DNA of 64,000 nt from Porpolomopsis calyptriformis (taxonomy: Eukaryota > Basidiomycota > Agaricomycetes > Agaricales > Hygrophoraceae): NCBI GenBank assembly GCA_951640195.1, contig OX621173.1, forward strand, positions 1,777,780 through 1,841,779. Direction: 5' to 3'. Under the pieces are notes generated by a model, which was not told the DNA's origin, did not search any database, and was given only the letters and a program-made list of their open reading frames with translations. Position numbers and translations under genes: made by a program. Below are positions 1-12,954 of this stretch, piece after piece. Each line of letters opens with the position of its first letter. The first letter of the stretch is position 1.

Positions 1-240
1 AATTCCGCTTGATCTTGATCGAGTCGCGTATCCATCGCCTCGTTATTAGACGAAGCAGCAGATCCTCCCGACCTTCAAGTACGATTCGGCCACTGCCTCG
101 ACACTCATTGCATAATCGTCATGGTGCTGTCGTTGAGGCTGTGGGAGATGTCACTATGCTTGTACATCCGCCAAGCTGATATTTCAATAAAAATCTTATC
201 CATAGGCCAAGATCACTGAGGATAACTCGGCTGTAAAACA
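1..240 (+). repeat. NLR 3'-flank repeat, type I (copy 1, truncated by window edge)
   Basis: This stretch matches about 3045-3300 almost base for base and, in reverse complement, about 38495-38750. In the other copies it lies just 3' of an NLR gene, so an NLR gene probably ends just left of the window. It holds a short open frame, also present at 2997-3236, whose product I do not recognise. The sequence then runs straight into the promoter of NLR-1. Confidence 0.75.
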
Positions 241-375
241 TAATTGTCCACACGAGCCTGACACCGTCTTCGTAACTTGTGAAATGGATTAGTCCGCGTG
301 AGATTTGATAAAATACTGCTTCCTCAGTTTGGGCGTCTATCGCATTATCTCTTTCTAACCACCATCACCTTCATC

Positions 376-2789
376 ATGAGCGGCATTTCTTTGGGTACCC
401 TCAACGCAAATCATGGTACAGTGAACTTAGCCGGACGTGATCAAGTCCATTATCACCTTTACCCTCCCTCAGCCCCAGGTCAGTCAGTTCAGTGATCACA
501 CTTTTCAATAATGCGAAGCAGATGCCATTTGAGTTGATTCGGCGGGTGACCTGCGTTTTATACTTGTTCGCAAGGCAAATCTTTCACGGCTCATCTCATC
601 TGCTTTCCAATCTGCTTCGCTTCACAGCAGAAAGTGTATATGAAAATTCCTTCTGACGTTGCTTGTGAATTCTAGGACCAGAGAACGCCAACCGTCAGTC
701 AGGCTTGCCCCAACGTATAAACGATGCTCCCATCGATCTTCTCTCGGCACATTTCACTGGAAGAGTGAAAGAACTCGATTTTGTAAATGAAGCGCTCAAA
801 AAACGCCCAACCAATCTACCAAGCCGTTGCGCTATTTATGGGATGCCAGGACTAGGGAAGACTCAATTACTATTGAAGTACGCAAAACTAGCATTCGAAA
901 ACCATTGGTACTCCCATATCTTCTGGACATCGGCTACTACCGTCGATAAGCTAAACCAAGGGTTTGCTAAAATTCTCGATCTCGTCGACGACCATGGCCG
1001 CTACCTTCAGGATCAGAGCGCGAAGCTCACGTCGGCAAGACGCTGGTTGGAAGGTTCGCACGGAGATGGCGATATCAATTGGCTTCTGGTCATTGATAAC
1101 GTTCACTCCGATGCACTGAGCTTTCTTCGCTTGCATCTACCTCGAAGTAATGCCCAAGGGAGCATTCTTTTCACCACACGGACGACTCACGTTGCTGAGG
1201 CTCTAACGAACGCGGCAGGAGTACAGTATCCGAAACTTGCACTTCAGACTTTGGACCTAAGAGACGCGACGAACCTTCTAGTCGGGGACGCAGGATTCGA
1301 TCCGGAAACCACATCACCATCGGTATTGAGCCAAGCCGAAGCGTTAGTCAAATGCGTTGGTCGTCTGCCTCTTGCAGTCGTCCATGCGGCGTCGTTCATC
1401 AAGCAAACGGGTACTACTTTAGGCGATATGCTCAAGTTGTATGACAATGGGCAAAAGATGAAAGTACGTTTATATCTACCACTTAGATCGAATGCAAACG
1501 TTTACATACACTGATAGATGATTCAATGGGAAAATAATCTAAATACTTACGAGGAGCGATCTGTCGCGGCCACATTTTCCAACCTATTCAATCAACTCAA
1601 TGATGAATCTCGCGATATCATCAATCTTCTGAAAGTTCTCTCATTCCTTGACCCAGAGAACATACCCGTGAAGATGATTGTTGAAGGGGCCAGGCGATTG
1701 TCAATTTCCGAGAATCCAGGCCCATTTGCCGACCCGTTACCAGTATCCCCCATTACCTCCACGTCGTCTTCGCTATCACCACCACCATTACCCAAGCTTA
1801 CCCCATTACGACGACTGAAAGAATGGGGCAAGCGTCATTCGCCATTGCGTCGCGCTGTTGAAACTGCAACTGACGACACCGGGCCGACATCTCGGATAGC
1901 TTCGGAATCCTCTTCACTGATTTCCTTAATTCTTTCGCCAATCGAGTTTCAACAAGCCATACAAAAGCTCAGCAACTTATCTCTGGTTGAACATCGACCA
2001 AATATCGGAGATTCTTCGTTGTGGATGCACGATTTGGTCCAATTCATGATACAAGAGTCTGCGAGGACAGAAGAAACTTATCGAAAATGGCTCCAACTAT
2101 CTGTGTCGCTTGTTTGTTTCGCTTTCCAACATATCGAAGATTACGAATCACCACAGTCATGGCCTGAATGCGAGAAACTCGTGTCGCATTTACGATCTCT
2201 GAACGAAGCATGGGATGACGCTTGTGGCTTCAATGAGGAGCTGACAGTGGCCAAGTTCAATACTGCAAAATATCTGTGGAGATGTGGACGATATGATGAA
2301 GCTGAGGAGTTGTATAAGAAGGTCGTTGAAGTGACGAACAAGTATTTAAGGGTTGATCACCCTTATACACTCGCCTCGATGGGCGGTCTCGCAGTGGTAT
2401 ATGAGTTCCAAGGACGGTATGATGACGCGGAAACGCTTCATAAACAGGTGTTAGCCACCAGGCGGAAGCTTCTAGGAGATGATCACCCCGACACACTCGT
2501 CTCCATGAACACTCTCGCATCGGTGTATAAGTCCCAAGGACGATACGACGACGCAGAGACGCTTCATAAGCAGGCGTTAGCCGGCAGGCAGAAGCTTCTA
2601 GGAGATGATCACCCTGGCACACTCACCTCCATGAATAATCTCGCATCTGTGTATGAGTCCCAAGGACGATTCGATGAGGCGGTTGCACTTTACAAGGTTG
2701 CCTTAGCTGGTTTTGAGAAGTGTCTCGGTAGTGATCACCCACGCACACGAACCATAGCTCATAATCTCTCTCAGCTACAAGCAAAGTAG
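376..2789 (+). CDS. NLR-1: NB-ARC/TPR STAND protein, 720 aa
   Basis: Three exons: 376-478, 676-1463, 1518-2789 (phases 1 and 0; total divides by 3). STAND proteins of this type are ATP-dependent switches that oligomerise on ligand binding, and in fungi they are linked to innate immunity and heterokaryon incompatibility. Exon 1 encodes a 34-residue leader with the motif VNLAGRDQVHYH. Exon 2 holds NB-ARC: P-loop GMPGLGKT (about residues 90-97), Walker B LLVIDNV (171-177), RNBS-B SILFTTRT (197-204), GRLPLA (263-268). Exon 3 begins IQWEN and carries a Pro/Ser-rich insert (about 360-410), the winged-helix LWMHD motif (MHD about 467-469) and four 42-residue TPR units of kinesin-light-chain type. 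It ends LSQLQAK. The ATG in exon 1 was chosen because the leader is conserved in the paralogues. There is no signal peptide, transmembrane segment or recognisable N-terminal effector domain. A GATAAAA stretch lies about 70 bp upstream of the ATG. Confidence 0.88.
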
Positions 2790-3300
<511 letters not shown>

Positions 3301-3507
3301 GCATAAATTTATGGACTTGACATTATGGTACATATAAACAAAGCCAACACCAGCATTCGCGTAGTCCTCATCCTTTAAGCCAGATGAAGCACCACAGCAA
3401 CAGAAGGCTGAGAGCGACAGTATTGCATAGTAGAGTTCAACGCGGTATTTCCGAGTGGTAATCTGTGTAGCGGTAGCCGAGCCCGTCTTGGGCAAGAACG
3501 CTGCCGA

Positions 3508-5807
3508 TTATTTCTTACGAGTAGGACGCGGAAGGTCGACGCGAATATCTTTCTCGTCCACGTTCGGGTGTTCTCTTTTGTATTCCTTGATGGCCCTCTT
3601 CGCGGCCGCGGTGACCTTGAGAAAGTTGAGTCCGCCTCATCAGCGTGGGGGAACACCTATCGGAGAATGGGAGCCTACTGTACCTCGTCATTGTGTTTCT
3701 CGACAGGCACCCAAAGGACGCATTTTCCTTGCAGGATGGTGCCCGGAGTTGTCGAGAAGTGGTCGTAACCGTTGATAACCTTTCTGCAGACATAACACGA
3801 CAATGTAAAGCAATTCGGGCACGCCATCTTGTTGCACTTGAACGAAAAAATAAAACTGTGTCCGGTTCAAAAGATTTGAGAAATTGTAAACACATACGCC
3901 CTCTTCTTTGATGAAAGCTGAAAGTGACAATAAATGCGGTGAGAGAGTGGAAAAGGAATTTGACAAACCTTTATCACATTTGGGACAGTTCCTCACGAGA
4001 GCCCGAGCTTAGCAGCATCATTAGCAACCTTTAATCGAGCGACTTAAGAGACTCACACATTGCTTCCTCGATGGTATGTCGACCATCCAACACCGCATCA
4101 TCTTCTAATTCTGCAAAGCCTCAAGATCTATCGTATTCAAAGAACGCCTTCATAGCCCACCTTTACAGCCTTTCGGTAAATGATCCTAAGAAAATTGCAA
4201 TAATGTGAGTCCGTGATCTTGCTGAACCAAGAAACAACAGTACCAATTTCTTACATCCTCTACAGCTTACAGCCGCACACTCCTTATTCTCACATCGAAA
4301 CAATTTCTCATCCGGATTCTCGATAACAACCTTGTATTCACAGAACGGGCAATGCTCGAGGTTCTCCAGCCCGGCGGCTTCAACCTCCTTGGTTTGCTTC
4401 ACGCGATCATAAAGCTCCATCAACTTTGGCGTGAGGAAGCGGCGAAGCTCTGATATAGGAAAGGCCAATTTACACCCAGATTGGTCCATGCAGAGAATGT
4501 TGGGGTTGTGTTGGCCAAGAAGGCCAGAGGCATAGGATCTCATGCAGGACTTGCAAAAGAGATGGGTTTCGGGGCACTGAATCATTTGGTCCTGGAATAA
4601 AGGGAGAGAAGGCAAGATTCCCAACTGCTTCACAAGAAAAAAAAGGGGAAAGACGAACAAAGGCGTAGGTGGAAAAGCAGCACCCGCACTCGATGCCGTC
4701 ATCGTTATTCTCATATTCCTCTTTGGGCTCGGTACCGTTCGGGGCTATCTCGTTTTGAAAATGGAGGACAAGCCACTGGCGTTCGGCTTCAAAATGAGGG
4801 CTGTGTCTCGCCATACTTTTTCCTTTACCAGCACGAGATGGAATTGTCTTGGGGGTGTAGGAAAGTACTCCACTTTTTTCCTCTTTAGCGACGAAAATGT
4901 ATGTCGGTGCGTATAGTGCGTTCTGTGTGAAAAAGACATTTCGAAGATGGGGTTTGGGAATGTAAGGAAAATCTAGGAAGAGTTGTTCCTGAATGCAACT
5001 CAGATCAGGATGCAAACGCGATACCGATTCAAAATAACCCACCAGAGCCAAATCAATGTAATCTGCCCCTCCATCAAAATCTCTGTGCTTGTCAGCATAG
5101 TCAATCTCGTGTTGGGATCCACCTTGGTTGTCCTCTTCGTCCCTTTTTCGCTTGCCTTTCCGACTGAGTTTCGGGTACGTTGGGTCGTCGAAGAGGAGAT
5201 GAAGCACTGTTTGTAGTACATTGTCCTTGGCTGTAGAGAGACACCTCTTAACCAGCTCAAGGAGATGTTCGGGTTCGACATCCGGAATTATTTCGAGTAC
5301 TTGGGCAACATAGCCGTCGATTAGGTCAGAGTCGGCAGGTTGCACATCCTGTTCGTCGGCCCATTCAATGGGAAACTGGGTGCCATTTTCAGGATGGTGA
5401 CAGACGGGAGAGGCATCCACAGACGACACATGCTCAGATGACGAAGAAAAAAAATCAGTTTCTTCACCATCCGTAGCGAGATTAGGATCCTGGTCCTGGG
5501 TATGTGGTTTGCTGGACCCGGACACCAAAGGAGTGAGATCAGATTTAGAGACCCGTAACGAGAGTGACTTGGAGGAAGCGCCGTTCGATGGGCCAGCTTC
5601 AGCTGTCTTGTTCTCGATGGCTGATTCGACCTTTTTCGCTTGGGATGGGCCGGCTCTCTGATCTGTGTCCGAGTCTGACAGCTCAACCAAGGGAAATGGG
5701 GACACTTTAGCTGGTCTGGTCGGGGCGCGCTTTCTGCGTTTCCGGAAAACGGATTGTGGTTCTGGCGAGCTCGATATTTCGATAATATTAGCCGTGCCCA
5801 TTGTCAT
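3508..5807 (-). CDS. RBR-type E3 ubiquitin ligase, RNF216/TRIAD3-like, 631 aa
   Basis: Eight exons (high to low): 4659-5807, 4244-4591, 4161-4185, 4057-4110, 3969-4007, 3898-3917, 3684-3836, 3508-3615; the sum divides by 3. RBR ligases accept ubiquitin from an E2 onto a RING2 cysteine and pass it to the substrate. The first ~370 residues are acidic and disordered, with a conserved middle block. RING1 starts ECGCCFSTY and continues across the first intron as DQMIQCPETHLFC. IBR has HCPFCEYK and RCENKECAAVSC. RING2 has RNCPKCDK, KEEGCNKMAC and CYVCRKVINGYDHF. The presumed catalytic Cys is residue 546 in GCNKM, the first codon after a 20-nt microexon. The C-terminus is a basic helix ending RPTRKK. 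The small exons were placed by frame and family pattern and are less certain than the two large ones. Confidence 0.85.
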
Positions 5808-6746
5808 GCTGGGCGAAATAGTGTCACTGAACCAGGCTGGAGTTTAGATCAACAGCGAGGAATAGGACTTTTGAGCTTCGAAGTACTGCGAATCAAAACG
5901 ATTACTGTAATTGGTATGCGGGAGTGTGACTCGATCCGTGCACTATAATTATATACCCCTAACTATATACAGGTCCTTCTGATGTCTGTTTCATCGTCTG
6001 TAACCAGCAGTAGTGATATTTTCGGGCCCGCTGCATCGCCAAACGCTCCAGGCGCAACCCCACGTTCCCTCTGTAAATCAACCAACCACTTTGACGTGCG
6101 AGCATCTCTAGAGTGATGCCATGTTTGTCTGGGGGGTTGGCATGCGCTTCGTCCGTGTAGGATCAATGACCGTGGCTACAAAGTGAAGAGGAATATATAT
6201 TGCAGATCCTGGACTAGATTTCAACCAGGCAATTGACCTTTATCAGCATAGTGACGCACAGACCGAAATTATGTCTACAAACGCTATCATGGCCAACGCG
6301 TGGTGGTACTTCACCAACCTCATCTTAATTGCTTCACGCAAGCAGGTTGACTTTCCTGCCCATCTTGTAAACTATGCAGGTCAAGCGATGGGTAGAGATA
6401 AGTGAGGTGAACAGTGAAGGATTTGTCACGGTCGAAGATCAGCTCGAAAAGTATGGTATCAATTACAACTAGCGCTAGTTGTAATTGATACCATACTTTT
6501 CGAGCTGATCTTCGACCGTGACAAATCCTTTAGGCTATAGCCTTTGACTACACTTCTCTTGTTCTAAAATGTTTTGTTATACGAGTACTTGGCCAACTTC
6601 AAGTAGGTACTCAAATATGGAAGCTGTTTATGTCTTGGGAAACAGTAGCAATGTGCAAATCATCGATATGCCGGGGGACACCCATAACGACATTCGCCAT
6701 CCCTAACGAAGTTATGATGAGCATATATAACACTCTAAAATAATGA
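5808..6746. other. Intergenic region with no secure gene
   Basis: I see no supported gene between the RBR ligase and NLR-2. A 44-codon frame from 6271 to 6405 (+) starts MSTNAIMANAWWYF and a second short frame runs from about 6374 into the palindrome below; neither is recognised. The palindrome at 6417-6530 is the notable content. Confidence 0.5.
6417..6530. repeat. Perfect 114-bp palindrome (57-bp arms, no spacer)
   Basis: The 57 bases from 6417 to 6473 are the exact reverse complement of 6474-6530, with the centre at tagc|gcta. The match stops at both ends (G at 6416 against T at 6531). A transcript would form a perfect hairpin. Perfect arms with no loop are unstable in vivo, so this is either very young or an assembly or amplification artefact. 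It does not match any other repeat in the window. Confidence 0.95.
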
Positions 6747-9700
6747 TTAGGGATACTCACTGTAAATTGCCTGAACCCCTGGTGTCACCAAGGTATGGGA
6801 TGGCTGAATCCCGGCAACTTTCTCTTTGCCTTGTAAGGCCCGTCTGTGCAGTTGACCAGCCTCGTTAAACCGTTCTTGCGACTCATACACACTAGCAAGG
6901 TTGATCATCGAAGACAGCGTGTCAGGGTGATCGGGGCCAAAGTGTTTCTCCATACCCGCCAAGGCTTGCTTGTACAGTTCTTCAGCTTCGTCAAACCGTC
7001 GCTGCGATTGGTACACAAGCGCAAGGTTTTTCATGGACGAGAGGGTATCTGGATGATCCGCGCCTAGCTGCCTCTCTCTACCCACTTGAGCACACTTATG
7101 GAGCTCCTCAGCTTCATCAAACCGGCCTTGTGCTTGATGCACATTCGCGAGGTCATTCATTGCCGCAAGCGTGGACAGGTGGTCCGCACCGAGCTGTTTC
7201 TTCATACCCACTAAGACTTGTTCGTGCAGTGCCTCGGCATCGCTAAACCACCCCCGCAACTGGAAAATGATTGCGAGGTTGTTCATTGATTTGAGCGTGG
7301 AGGGGTGATCGGCACCTAGCTGCTTTTCTCTACCGGCCAATGCTTGCTGGTGCAGTTCCTCGGCCTCACCAAACCGCCTTTGCGACTTATAGACTTCCGC
7401 GAGGCTGGAGATTGACGTGAGTGCCTCTACCTCATTGGCGTCTACCCAGTTCTCCCCACTCGTCAAAGCTCGCTTGCACAGTTCTTCAGCTTCGTATAAC
7501 CGCCATTGCAACCTATAAACGAGAGCGAGATTGTTCATCGACGTGAGTGTGTCCGGGTGGTGGAGACCAAGCTGCTTCTCTCTACTGGCCAATGCACGTT
7601 TGTACAATTTCTCTGCCGCAACGAACAGCCCTCGCAACGTATACACATGCGCAAGGTTGTTTACTGATGTGAGTGTATCCAGGTGATCGGCGCCTAGCTG
7701 CTTCTCTCTACCCGCCAAGACTTGGTCGTGAAGTACCTCCGCCTCAGTCAACCGCCCTTGCGACTCGTACACGACTGCAAGGTTGTTCATGGACGTGAGC
7801 GTGCGCGGGTGATCGGAACCTAGCTTCTTCTCCATACCAGCGAAGACTTGCTTGTACAGTTCCTCAGCTTCGCTAAGCTGTCTTTGCAGTTGATACACAT
7901 TCGCTAGGTTGTTCATCGACGTAAGCGTATCGGGGTGATCGGTGCCAAGCTGCTTCTCTCGACTTGCTAATACTTGCTTGTGCCATACTTCAGCCTCGGA
8001 AAACCGTCCCTGCGACTCATACATGACCGCAAGGTTGTTCATAGACGCGAGAGTGTGAGGGTGATCGGCGCCTAGCTGTTTCTCCATACCCATGAAGGCT
8101 TGTTTGTATAGTTCCTCAGCTTGGCTTAGCTTCCCTTGCAACTGACATACGTTGGCGAGGTTATTCATTGACGTGAGCGTGTGCGGGTGATCGGTACCTA
8201 GCTCCTTCTCTCTACCCGCCAAGGCTTGCTGGTGCAATTCATCAGCCTCGCCAAGCCGCCCTTGCAACTGATAAACATTGGCAAGGTTGTTCATTGATGT
8301 GAACGTATCCGGATGATCGGCGCCCAACTGTTTCTTTCTACCTTCCAAGGCTCGTTTGTGTAGCTCCTCGGCTTCGCTTAATCGCCCCTGTGACTCATGA
8401 ACATTCGCTAGGTTGTTCATTGACGTGAGCGTGTCGGGGTGATAGAGGCCTAGTTGATCCTCTCGACCGGTTAAAGCCTGCTGGTGAAGTTCTTCCGCCT
8501 CGATAAACTGCCCTTGGGACTTGTACACATTCGCAAGATTGCTCATTGACTTGAGCGTATCTGGGTGATTGTCGCCTAGCTGATTCTTTCTACCTTCCAA
8601 GGCTTGCTTGTGCAATTCCTCGGCCTCACGAAATCGGTTTTGCGACTCATACACGTTCGCAAGGTTGTTCACAGAAGCGAGCGTATCCGGGTGATTGATA
8701 CCTAGGTGATTCTCCGTGGCAGATAAGGCTTGCTGGTGCAGCTTCTCGGCCTCGTCGTATCTTCCACGACTTGCCAAATATACGGCAATTCTCGCGTTCG
8801 CTCGGATTAGCTCGAGGGTCGCATCATGCACGTCAATACATGCTTGGTCCAATGATCGCAAATGCGGCATGAACTTCTCGCATTCGGTCCACTGTGGTGG
8901 CAGACTAGGATCCCCTATCTGTCTGAAAGCGCCACAAACAAGTAGCTTCGAGGATTGGAGCCAGTCTCGGTAATTCCCTTCCTTTCTCGCATTCTCCCGT
9001 ATAATAAGTTGAATCAAATCGTGCATCCATAACGATGGCTTTCCGATATGGGATCGCTGTTCGACAAGAGACAGAGTCTGAAGCTTCTGTATCGCTATCT
9101 GAAACTGTATGGGAGAGAGGATGAGGTCGATCAGGGAGGAAAATTCTGGAGGTATCCTGGAACCGTTGCTGGTGATTGGGCTTTGATTTTTCGCACGACC
9201 CAATGCGCGGAGTCGTTGCCGAATACGGCCAACCGTTTGCATTATGGTTTTAGTAAGTCGGGAAAGAACATGCTGAGGGTTGTCGTGCACGCAGAACCAC
9301 TCTTTAGCTCCCACCACAATCATCTCCAGTGGTATACTTTCAGGGTCGAGGAAAGAAAGAATTCTTAGGAGGTTGCTGATGTCGTGGGACTCCTTGTTCA
9401 ATTGATCAAGTTGATGAGTGAATGTCGCCGCCACCGATCGTTCCTCGTAGGGAGATAAATCGTTTTCCCATCGAATTGCCTGTAAGCATTCGTAAATAAT
9501 GATAAACACGTATTGTAGATAAATATTAACGTACCTCCATTCTTTGATCATCCCTGTACAACCCCAACATGCCGTCAAGGCTTGTGTGAGTTCGTCTCAT
9601 AAACAAAGCCGCTTGAACGACGGCAAGAGGCAAACAGCCGACGCATCGGACTAAATCGTGGGCTTGGGTTAGAAGGGATGGTGTTACCGTATTTGGATCG

Positions 9701-10563
9701 ATCCCTGCATCCTCGAAGAAAAGATTTGCTGTATCTTGTAGTTTCAGGGCTTCGAGGCGGAGTAATGTATGTTGTTCCCCAGCTGTGTTAACCAGAGCCT
9801 CGGCAACATCAGCTGTCCGTGTGGTGAAGAGGATGTTTCCCCTCCTATTCCGGCGAGGAAGGTGTGCACGGATGAACTCAACAGCACCCCTGTCGACGTT
9901 ATCCAAGACAAGTAGCCAATCGACGCAACATTCTTCCAGCCAAAGTCGGGCTGCGGTAAGTTTTGCTTTTTGATCTTGATGGTAGCGATCTTGATGTCCG
10001 ACGAGATCGAGAAGTCCCGCAATCCCTTGATTCAGCTTGTCGACACCAGTAGCCGATATCCAGAAGATGTGCGAATATTGTTGCTGATCAAATGATATCT
10101 TGGCGTACCGCAACATCAGCTGAGTCTTGCCTATGCCTGGCATTCCGTGCACAGCACAACGACTTGGTATATCGCTCTGCACGACACTGAGTGCATTCTC
10201 CAGGAACTCCAATTCGCCAGCTCGGCCAGTGAAATGGACAGAGAGGAGGTCAAGGGGAGCATCGTTGACAGATTGGTGTTGGCGATTTTTTTGACTTGTG
10301 TCTGGGACAAGGGATGTAGGTCAGAGGTGGGATATGAAACAGTGTGGCAGCTGCAAGTAAAGGATAGACTGTCGTTCCACTAAATAAGGAATCGTGGCAA
10401 TTATGATCTCACGAAAAGTTTGACGAGTCTTCTCAGATCCTGAAGAATTGAATGAATACTGACCTGGTATATCATTCGTGAATTGGCTACCTCCAACTAT
10501 GTTAACTACGCTGCGGTTTGCATAGATGGCCAAGTCACCAGGACCCAACGAATGGCTGGACAT
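6747..10563 (-). CDS. NLR-2: divergent NB-ARC/TPR STAND protein with about 16 TPR units, 1199 aa
   Basis: Exons 10464-10563, 9535-10301, 6747-9479; total divides by 3. It has the same exon layout and intron phases as the other NLRs but is clearly divergent. The leader is MSSHSLGPGDLAIYANRS followed by VVNIVGGSQF, so the VN-h-x-G-G-x-Q core is kept. NB-ARC motifs are GMPGIGKT, WLLVLDNV, NILFTTRT and GCLPLA. The long Pro/Ser insert of the other family members is reduced. The winged helix ends in LWMHDLIQL. About sixteen 42-residue TPR units follow (typical unit AEELHKQALEGRKKQLGADHP), the last degenerate. It is divergently arranged with the arginyl-tRNA synthetase gene; only 292 bp separate the two start codons, so they may share a promoter region. 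The decayed gene at about 13561-14090 is its closest relative here. Confidence 0.87.
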
Positions 10564-10855
10564 GGTGGGATGATGTGAAAGGGTGGTTAAGCGCCAAGGT
10601 TCCTAATGTGGTACATGTCTCTCGGCCTTGTTACATAGGAATTGGCCCAGAGCGATTAAGAAACACTCGATAATTTTGTTCACGGATCCTTGGTGTTTTC
10701 TCGATATTGGTGATTGCGGTGTCCACCGACCAATTGCAGATGACCTTTCCAGGTTCAAGAAAGCAAGCAGTCCGTCCTGTTACACCTCCGTAACAGTCAC
10801 GCTTTTCGATCTGGCTTTCCGCATCCGTACGATTGCTCGACTCTTAAACAGACCA

Positions 10856-12954
10856 ATGTCATCTTCCGCTTCATCCACAACCCTTCCACTGACCCCCCAT
10901 CTTGCCGGAACAGATCCCTCAAAATGCATTCTGGATTCCTTCCGGATCTCCATTGCAAAACGCCTAGCGGATGCACTCCCTCCGTTAACCATAGAGCAGG
11001 CATATGCGGCCACGGATTATGGCAAAAAGGGTGTCGACTTTACAGTTGCATTGCCCAGGTTCCGCCTTCCGGGAAAAGTAGACGACCTTGCGAGTAAAGT
11101 GGTTAGCCAGGTGCGTACGACCCAATAATCCCCTTGGATGTAATCATCCAAACCACCATGGTCAAACACTAACCACATCTTTTTGTTCTTTGCTTATGTG
11201 TCCTTTCCTCCGCAAAAGTTTATTCCAGACAATTACGTTTCTTCGGTGACGCACGACAAAGCCTTCCTTCACTTCCAACTCCATACGCCCACACTCATCC
11301 ACCAAATCCTCACCCAAGTGCACACCCTCACACACCTCACGCCCAGTGGACAGCCAGAGTACGGCACAAATACTACCGGCGCGGGGAAAACCCTGGTCAT
11401 CGAGTACTCCTCGCCGAATATTGCCAAAGCATTCCATGTTGGCCATTTGCGGAGCACAATTATCGGCGCGTTTCTGGCAAACTTATACAAGGCTTGTGGG
11501 TGGAACGTTTTTTCGTTGAATTACTTGGGAGATTGGGGGACACAGGTGCTCCACTTTTCTCGCTCCCTCGCCAAACCTTGCCCTGCTTTTTTTTGTTTTT
11601 GACTTTTCGGTCAGTTTGGGTTGATAGCAACCGGATTCGAGAAATATGGGTCCCAAGATGAGCTGAACAAAGACGCGATCAAGCACCTTTTTGACGTCTA
11701 TGTCAAGGTAAACAAGGATGCTGACCTAGACCCGTCCGTGCGTGTCGCAGCAGCACAATGGTTCAAGCGGATGGAAGACGGCGACGAGTCTGCACTAGCA
11801 AATTGGAGGCAATGGCGTGCATTGAGCGTCAAGAAGTACGAAGAGGAGTATGCCCGGTTGAACGTGGTGTTCGACGCTTATACGGGGGAAAGCGAGGTCG
11901 GTAGGGAGTGGCAAGATAAAGCTTTGGAAAACCTGGATGAGATCGGATTACTGAGTGACATGGATGGCGCGAAGGTTGTCGATTTGGAGACGCAATGGAA
12001 GTTGGGTAAACCTGTGTTGCGGAAAAAAGGTACGGCTCACCACCCTTAGCAAAGCCGCGGAACATTGCTTTACTTTCTATCACCTTACCGTAGACGGGTC
12101 GTCTATCTACCTCATACGGGATATCGCAGGTGCCATCGAGCGGTATGAAAAATACAAATTCGACAAAATGATTTATGTCGTCTCGTCCCAACAAGACCTC
12201 CACCTCGCACAATTCTTCAAGATACTCAAGTTGATGAAGTTTCCTTGGGCGGATACACTCGAGCATGTCAACTATGGGCTCGTTCAAGGAATGAGCACCC
12301 GGAAAGGCACAGTCGTGTTCCTTGATCAGATCATTAAAGAAGCGGCACAGGTCATGCATGATCAGATGAAGAAGAATGAGGAGAAGTATAAAGTTGTTGA
12401 GGATCCCGAATACGTGAGCCGGGAGATTGGGATCACGGGCGTGAAGATCCAGGACATGGCGGCTAAGAGGTATGTCATTCTGACTTTCTTCGGAAGAACG
12501 ATCGGAATTCAGCCATCCCAGGATCAATAATTACACGTTCAACTGGGATAGGATGAAATCCTTTGAAGGGGACACAGGTCCTTACCTTCAATACGCACAC
12601 GTGCGGCTTTCCTCCATCGAACGAAAAAATCCACACCTGCACCCTCTTCCGCCACCTCCTGAAATCGACACCAGCGATCTCTGTTCGTCCCCACAGGCGC
12701 GGGAAATCGCGTTCTTACTCGGGACGTACCCCGATGTGGTGAAGGTGGCACTGAGGACGCACGAGCCGAGTGGGGTAGTGACGTTTGCGTTTAGGCTGAG
12801 TCATGCGATTTCGAGTGCATGGGAGACGGTGGTCGTGAAAGGGGAGGAAGATATAGGGAAGGCGAGGGCGAGGATGTGGTTGTATTTGTGTGCGAGAGAT
12901 GTATTGGGTGCTGCGTTGAGGTTGTTGAGTATTAGACCCTTGGAGCGGATGTAG
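10856..12954 (+). CDS. Arginyl-tRNA synthetase (cytosolic/yeast Rrs1 type), 601 aa
   Basis: Five exons: 10856-11110, 11219-11545, 11615-12029, 12094-12469, 12522-12954; the total divides by 3. It charges tRNA-Arg with arginine in an ATP-dependent reaction and is a class I synthetase. The N-terminal Add1-like region covers the first ~100 residues. The HIGH signature is HVGH at about 158-161, preceded by [10 protein letters not shown]. The KMSKS equivalent is MSTRKG at about 399-404. The anticodon-binding domain starts at NYTFNWDRM and [12 protein letters not shown], and the protein ends RPLERM as is usual for this family. The length fits yeast Rrs1 (607 aa). ATG 10856 is preferred over the longer open frame upstream because that frame lies in the short intergenic region. 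Mitochondrial dual use cannot be judged. Confidence 0.93.

Noticed and set aside
3375..3911. Overlapping frames of 80-126 codons on both strands at 3375-3911
   Set aside because: They overlap the last exons of the RBR ligase; the RING2 cysteines lie in the spliced frame, not in these.
6747..9479. Naming the TPR part of NLR-2 as kinesin light chain
   Set aside because: The TPR units resemble kinesin-light-chain repeats, but the same gene carries NB-ARC and MHD motifs and no kinesin-binding coiled coil.
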